A DNA stretch of 8,512 nt. It comes from Dehalococcoidales bacterium. GTDB taxonomy: Bacteria > Chloroflexota > Dehalococcoidia > Dehalococcoidales > UBA3254. Location: contig JAFGOB010000117.1 of NCBI GenBank assembly GCA_016926695.1, forward strand, positions 1 through 8,512, in the 5' to 3' direction. A program made the position numbers and the translations under genes. The notes beneath the pieces were generated by a model. That model did no database searches and was not told the DNA's origin. It worked only from the letters and a program-made list of their open reading frames with translations. Positions within the stretch are counted from its first letter, which is position 1; each line of letters starts with the position of its first letter. Shown here piece by piece: positions 6,054 through 8,512 of the stretch.

Positions 6054-6150
6054 AATCAGCTTTAAATGTTAGTTCGAATCCCCTTTGGTCGGTTTTAAAA
6101 ATTTCGCTTTTAGCACTTCATATATAAATTCTAACATTTAACCTCTGATT
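6054..6150. repeat. 97-bp stretch bounded by ~20-bp inverted repeats
   Basis: AATCAGCTTTAAATGTTAG (6054-6072) is the inverted counterpart of CTAACATTTAACCTCTGATT (6131-6150); ten inner bases (TAAATGTTAG) and the outer AATCAG match perfectly. The 58 bp between are AT-rich and contain AGTTCGAATCCCCTTTGG, which resembles the 3' part of a tRNA but lacks a pairing stem. It abuts the end of repeat copy C. It may be a miniature inverted-repeat element or a large hairpin. Confidence 0.5.
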
Positions 6151-6204
6151 TAAATAAAGTTGTCAATAGGTAAATATAGAAAAAGTCAACTTAACCCATA
6201 TAGT

Positions 6205-6244
6205 AATTCTCCTTTCTGGACAGACTTTGAATTCACGTGCAGGT
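6205..6244. repeat. Second dispersed repeat (copy 3), upstream of VapBC
   Basis: AATTCTCCTTTCTGGACAG (6205-6223) followed by ACTTTGAATTCACGTGCAGGT (to 6244 within a base). The left half matches 757-776 and the right half matches 104-122. All three copies share orientation. The rest of 6245-6433 holds no gene; TTGACA at 6276-6281 is a possible -35, but the matching -10 (TGATAA, 6299-6304) is weak. A strong AAGGAGGT at 6387-6394 lies about 18 nt before an ATG at 6413, too far to serve it. Confidence 0.5.
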
Positions 6245-6433
6245 AAATGCGACTTTCAAGTTGGTCACATCCTTTTTGACACTCATTCCTCTTCTAATTG
6301 ATAAGTTCCATTTTGGCCTAAAGCCCCCTAAAGTCCGAATGTCCAGTGCAAATTTGATCCAGTGAAAACTTGTGTCACGTTACCAAAAGGAGGTAAAATA
6401 GATCAATAGTAGATGTATTATGGAGTAATTTTT

Positions 6434-6667
6434 ATGCCTGTCAACGTATCGATTAAAAATGTACCGGACGGCCTAATAGAAGAATTGCGTAAAAGGGCAA
6501 AACGCCACCATCGATCGTTACACGGTGAGTTGATGGTTATTCTGGAAGAGGCAGTAGGCCCTGCTGCACTTACTCTAAATGAGGCGGAAGACCGACTTAG
6601 TTCCATGAAATTTGCAACAGGTGATGAATCTGTTGTCTGGATCAGGGAATTACGAAATGAACGTTAA
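6434..6667 (+). CDS. VapB/FitA-like ribbon-helix-helix antitoxin
   Basis: A 77-aa protein from ATG 6434, chosen because GGAG lies 8 nt upstream (6422-6425) and because the family begins with M-P-x-N-V-S-I-K-N-V. Residues 2-10 form the DNA-contacting beta strand (PVNVSIKNV), followed by the two helices DGLIEELRKRAKRHHRSLHG and LMVILEEAV of an Arc/FitA-type ribbon-helix-helix. The C-terminal part (about 48-77, acidic and ending VVWIRELRNER) should wrap the toxin. With VapC downstream, overlapping by 11 nt, this is a classic type II module in which antitoxin dimers also repress the operon. An in-frame ATG at 6413 adds seven residues without family support. Confidence 0.88.
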   Translation: MPVNVSIKNVPDGLIEELRKRAKRHHRSLHGELMVILEEAVGPAALTLNEAEDRLSSMKFATGDESVVWIRELRNER

Positions 6668-7034
6668 AGTAATAGATGCTTCAATCATAGCTGCCTGGTG
6701 TTTTCGAGAAACCAGGGCTGCGGAAGCTTTCGCCATTCTTCGTGATTCTGAGCTGCATGCCCCTCCTTTATTGGCTTACGAATTAACCAGCATTGCCCGT
6801 AAAAAAGCTATTACTTATCCGGACAAGGTGGACCTGGTAGTACAAGCATTACGCACTGTCTTGGTTTTACCTGTCCATTGGGATGAAGTGGATCATACCG
6901 TGGCACTGAAGCTAGCTATTGAAACCGGACTTACAACTTACGACGCCAGTTACCTTTATGTGGCAAGACAAATAAATGCCGAGTTGGTAACATTTGATGA
7001 ACAACTGGCAAAGGTAAGCCGAAACGCCCATTGA
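6657..7034 (+). CDS. vapC: VapC-type PIN domain ribonuclease toxin
   Basis: A 125-aa PIN-domain protein of the usual VapC length. The four acidic metal ligands are in place: D7 (KVIDASI), E42 (LLAYELTSIAR), D96 (TTYDASYLYVA) and D114 (VTFDEQL). VapC toxins are Mg/Mn-dependent endoribonucleases that cut tRNA or rRNA and stop translation when the antitoxin is lost. ATG 6657 overlaps the antitoxin end (11 nt) and has AGGGAA about 7-8 nt upstream; the longer frame from 6612 would lie deep within the antitoxin gene and is rejected. All catalytic residues are intact, so the module looks functional. Confidence 0.9.
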   Translation: MNVKVIDASIIAAWCFRETRAAEAFAILRDSELHAPPLLAYELTSIARKKAITYPDKVDLVVQALRTVLVLPVHWDEVDHTVALKLAIETGLTTYDASYLYVARQINAELVTFDEQLAKVSRNAH

Positions 7035-7507
7035 ATTTTTAAATAAATCCAGTCCCACAAGACTATAGAGATCGGTTTTCTAACAGTCGCCCAGGCAATT
7101 TACACCAGCTTTCGAAAACCACGGTACCTATTGATACCCCGGCTCCACCAGGGGGACGATACCTGGAACTCCTCGATATTCCAACTCAGACTAGCCGGTT
7201 AAAGTCTTTTCAATAACCTTCCCTTGGGTTTCTCAAAAGAACGGCCGTAATAACCAGCTATGTAGTTTTTAAAAATGACTTTAAGATTACTATCCTTTAT
7301 TGGATAGTACCACCTTCTCGGTAGTAAGAGAGCGGGGAAAAAATAAATCACGACACCCATGAAACTGTATTAACAGCAACTACGAGGTAACAACCGGTAG
7401 CGTTACTGGGGGCACGTCAGGGTCCTGAGCGGAGAGGAAAAAACCGAACTGGAGTAGACCCACACGCTTCAGCCTTTCTCTTGAATGAATCATCCGGTGT
7501 CGTGACC
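7035..7507. other. Gene-free stretch between vapC and the MFS pseudogene
   Basis: Besides repeat copy D it holds a small perfect hairpin, TACTATCC/GGATAGTA (7288-7295 and 7302-7309, 6-nt loop), without a T run. No ORF here has a plausible start with a ribosome-binding site or recognisable protein sequence. TGACCTCAGGTT at 7503-7514 recurs at 8389-8400 on the other side of the MFS pseudogene. Confidence 0.5.
7105..7150. repeat. Module-boundary repeat, copy D
   Basis: CCAGCTTTCGAAAACCACGG followed by TACCTATTGATACCCCGGCT and CCACCA is nearly identical to copy C over about 40 bp; the flanks on both sides then differ. It lies 70 bp after the vapC stop and marks the border to the MFS pseudogene region. 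Confidence 0.65.
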
Positions 7508-8379
7508 TCAGGTTTCCCTTTCCTGGGAGGAGCGACTGCCTGACGGCAGTATTTTCAGGGCGATCAGACTGACTAAAATATATAGCATGGCATTGCCAGC
7601 GAAGATATAACGCAGGCCTGTTGCCCGGGACAACAGTCTGCCGGTAAAAGGACCGATGCCGGAGCCCAGAGCACTGGCGCTGTGGAAAAGTCCGTAAGCT
7701 ATACCCTGCATGGAAACGGGAACAGCCAGGCCTATCAGAGAATTGGAGGAAGTCATAATGCCGCCGTAGAGTAAACCGGTCAGTCCGAAGAAAATGATAA
7801 GCTGGGTGGAGGAAGAGGCCAGGATTGGCAGCAGGCACAATAGCCCGGTTCCCAGGCAGTACTGTCCGTGTGTGTATACCACCCTGGAGACGGCTGAAAA
7901 TCAGGGAGGAAACCGTTATAACTGCCAGAGTCAGGGGCTCAGGATTTTCCGGCGCTGGTAGCTGCATTTCCGGAATGGCTCAGGCTGTTGATTGCCAGGG
8001 GAAGAACAGGAGTCATCATAGTCTCGCCGATCCCCAGGCAGCCTACCACAAATTAAACATTGGGCGCCAGGATAAAAAGCAATGCTACGATCACCCCTCC
8101 GAATTGGGGCCGCAGTACCATGGGCTTACGGCCCCAACGGTCCGCCACGATTCCCCATACCGGTAAAAAAATGAACATTGCCAGTCCTTCGCCGCCGGTG
8201 GTGATGCCGGACCATAAAGCGGCTTGCTCATTGCTGAACTTGCCCGCTTCCTGGATGTAGAGAGGCAGAAAGGGGTCATAAAGACCAAATGCCAGCAGGA
8301 CGATAAATTCGGCGGCTGAGATGACGAATAAGTTTTTTTTCAGGATACCGGGGCTTTTCTTGATTGTGGCTGGTAGACC
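7508..8379 (-). pseudogene. MFS transporter, decayed (stop, frameshift, internal gap)
   Basis: Two halves of a 12-helix major facilitator pump, probably drug efflux, are visible in different frames. The N-terminal part, open from about 8379, reads KKNLFVISAAEFIVLLAFGL, YDPFLPLYIQEAG, then the motif-A-like loop ADRWGRKPMVLR near 8145, up to TAA at 8055-8053 after LAPNV; it continues as FVVGCLGIGETMM to TGA at 7941-7939. The C-terminal part (7882-7508) has LASSSTQLIIFFGLTGLLYG, NSLIGLAVPVSMQGIAYGLF and SALGSGIGPFTGRLL, typical of helices 9-12. Only about 290 codons remain of an expected ~400, so roughly helices 5-7 are missing. No start is found in the N-terminal frame: the ATG at 8381 lies in another frame and stops at 8342-8340 beside a run of eight A, suggesting another frameshift. 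It is not expected to be functional. Confidence 0.8.
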
Positions 8380-8432
8380 ATTTCAGTATGACCTCAGGTT
8401 ATTCTGTATTTACGCAGTCAGATGCCTGAATA

Positions 8433-8512
8433 ATCCGGGATACATTGCGCCACGGTTCCGGTCTTAGAGAGCCAGGCTTCCGGCGTTTTGAGAGCCACTA
8501 TTCCGGATATAA
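8433..8512. repeat. Tandem TTCCGG array, right end (inverted copy of left end)
   Basis: TTCCGG lies at 8456-8461, 8478-8483 and 8501-8506, and ATCCGG at 8433-8438, with spacings of 23, 22 and 23 bp; AGAGAGCC and GAGAGCCA follow within two units. Read against the reverse complement of 27-78, CCGGTCT, AGAGAGCC, TTCCGG, GAGCCA and TTCCGG align without gaps over about 52 bp, so the two window edges are inverted repeats of one another. No gene is seen in 8382-8512. The array may continue past the window edge. Confidence 0.7.

Noticed and set aside
4821..7145. Selenocysteine or recoding: copies B, C and D have TGA where copy A has TGT (Cys) in one frame
   Set aside because: The repeats align at nucleotide level with gaps that are not codon-based, all three frames are open over much of the core, and no start codon with a ribosome-binding site or SECIS-type hairpin supports translation.
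2191..7150. Integron cassette array with attC sites
   Set aside because: The repeats lack paired R and L boxes with the GTTRRRY core, modules differ in transcription direction, and no integron integrase is present.
7380..7967. 195-codon open frame on the minus strand
   Set aside because: It overlaps the MFS pseudogene in another frame, while the MFS frame gives recognisable transporter helices; this one has composition typical of a shadow frame.
8340..8342. Reassignment of TGA to tryptophan to rescue the MFS frame
   Set aside because: Several intact genes here end in TGA (antitoxin at 443, ABC ATPase, MNT) and use TGG for Trp; the MFS frame also has a TAA stop.

Overview
The window looks like an accessory (island-like) stretch of a bacterial genome. 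It is about 45-50% GC, uses the standard code and has Shine-Dalgarno starts. Gene content (three toxin-antitoxin pairs, an orphan nuclease-like protein, a TetR-controlled ABC exporter and a decayed MFS pump) does not fix the phylum. Protein style would suit Chloroflexota/Dehalococcoidia or Clostridia-type Firmicutes, but this is only an impression. No rRNA, tRNA, CRISPR array, transposase or integrase is visible.

Layout, left to right. (1) 7-80: array of TTCCGG motifs spaced 22-23 bp. (2) 213-745, plus strand: addiction-module antitoxin overlapping a ParE/RelE-type toxin that carries an in-frame stop at codon 19. (3) 1011-2132, plus strand: 373-aa protein with a PD-(D/E)XK-like core, family not recognised. 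(4) 4586-2266, minus strand: operon of TetR regulator, ABC ATPase and ABC-2 permease, with a clear promoter/operator in front. (5) 5869-4885, minus strand: winged-helix nucleotidyltransferase (MNT) plus HEPN toxin, with a consensus promoter buried in a perfect palindrome and a terminator-like hairpin at the end. (6) 6434-7034, plus strand: VapB/FitA-like antitoxin and VapC PIN toxin. (7) 8379-7508, minus strand: MFS pseudogene with a stop, a frameshift and an internal gap. (8) 8433-8512: the same TTCCGG array as at the left end, inverted.

The most unusual feature is the architecture between genes. A dispersed directly oriented repeat (consensus core GGTACCTATTGATACCCC followed by GGCTCCACCA) occurs near 2191, 4811, 5951 and 7105. 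It sits at almost every junction between independent modules: nuclease | ABC operon | MNT-HEPN | VapBC | MFS. A second repeat family flanks the first TA module and precedes VapBC. With the inverted 22/23-bp arrays at the two window edges, this suggests modules accreted cassette by cassette around short repeats, in an element whose mobility genes are absent or outside the window.

Functionally, the TA pairs probably stabilise the region or act in stress/phage defence, the nuclease-like protein is a plausible but unproven defence gene, and the ABC operon is a typical self-regulated drug or peptide export system. Decay of one toxin and of the MFS gene shows parts of the region are no longer under selection.
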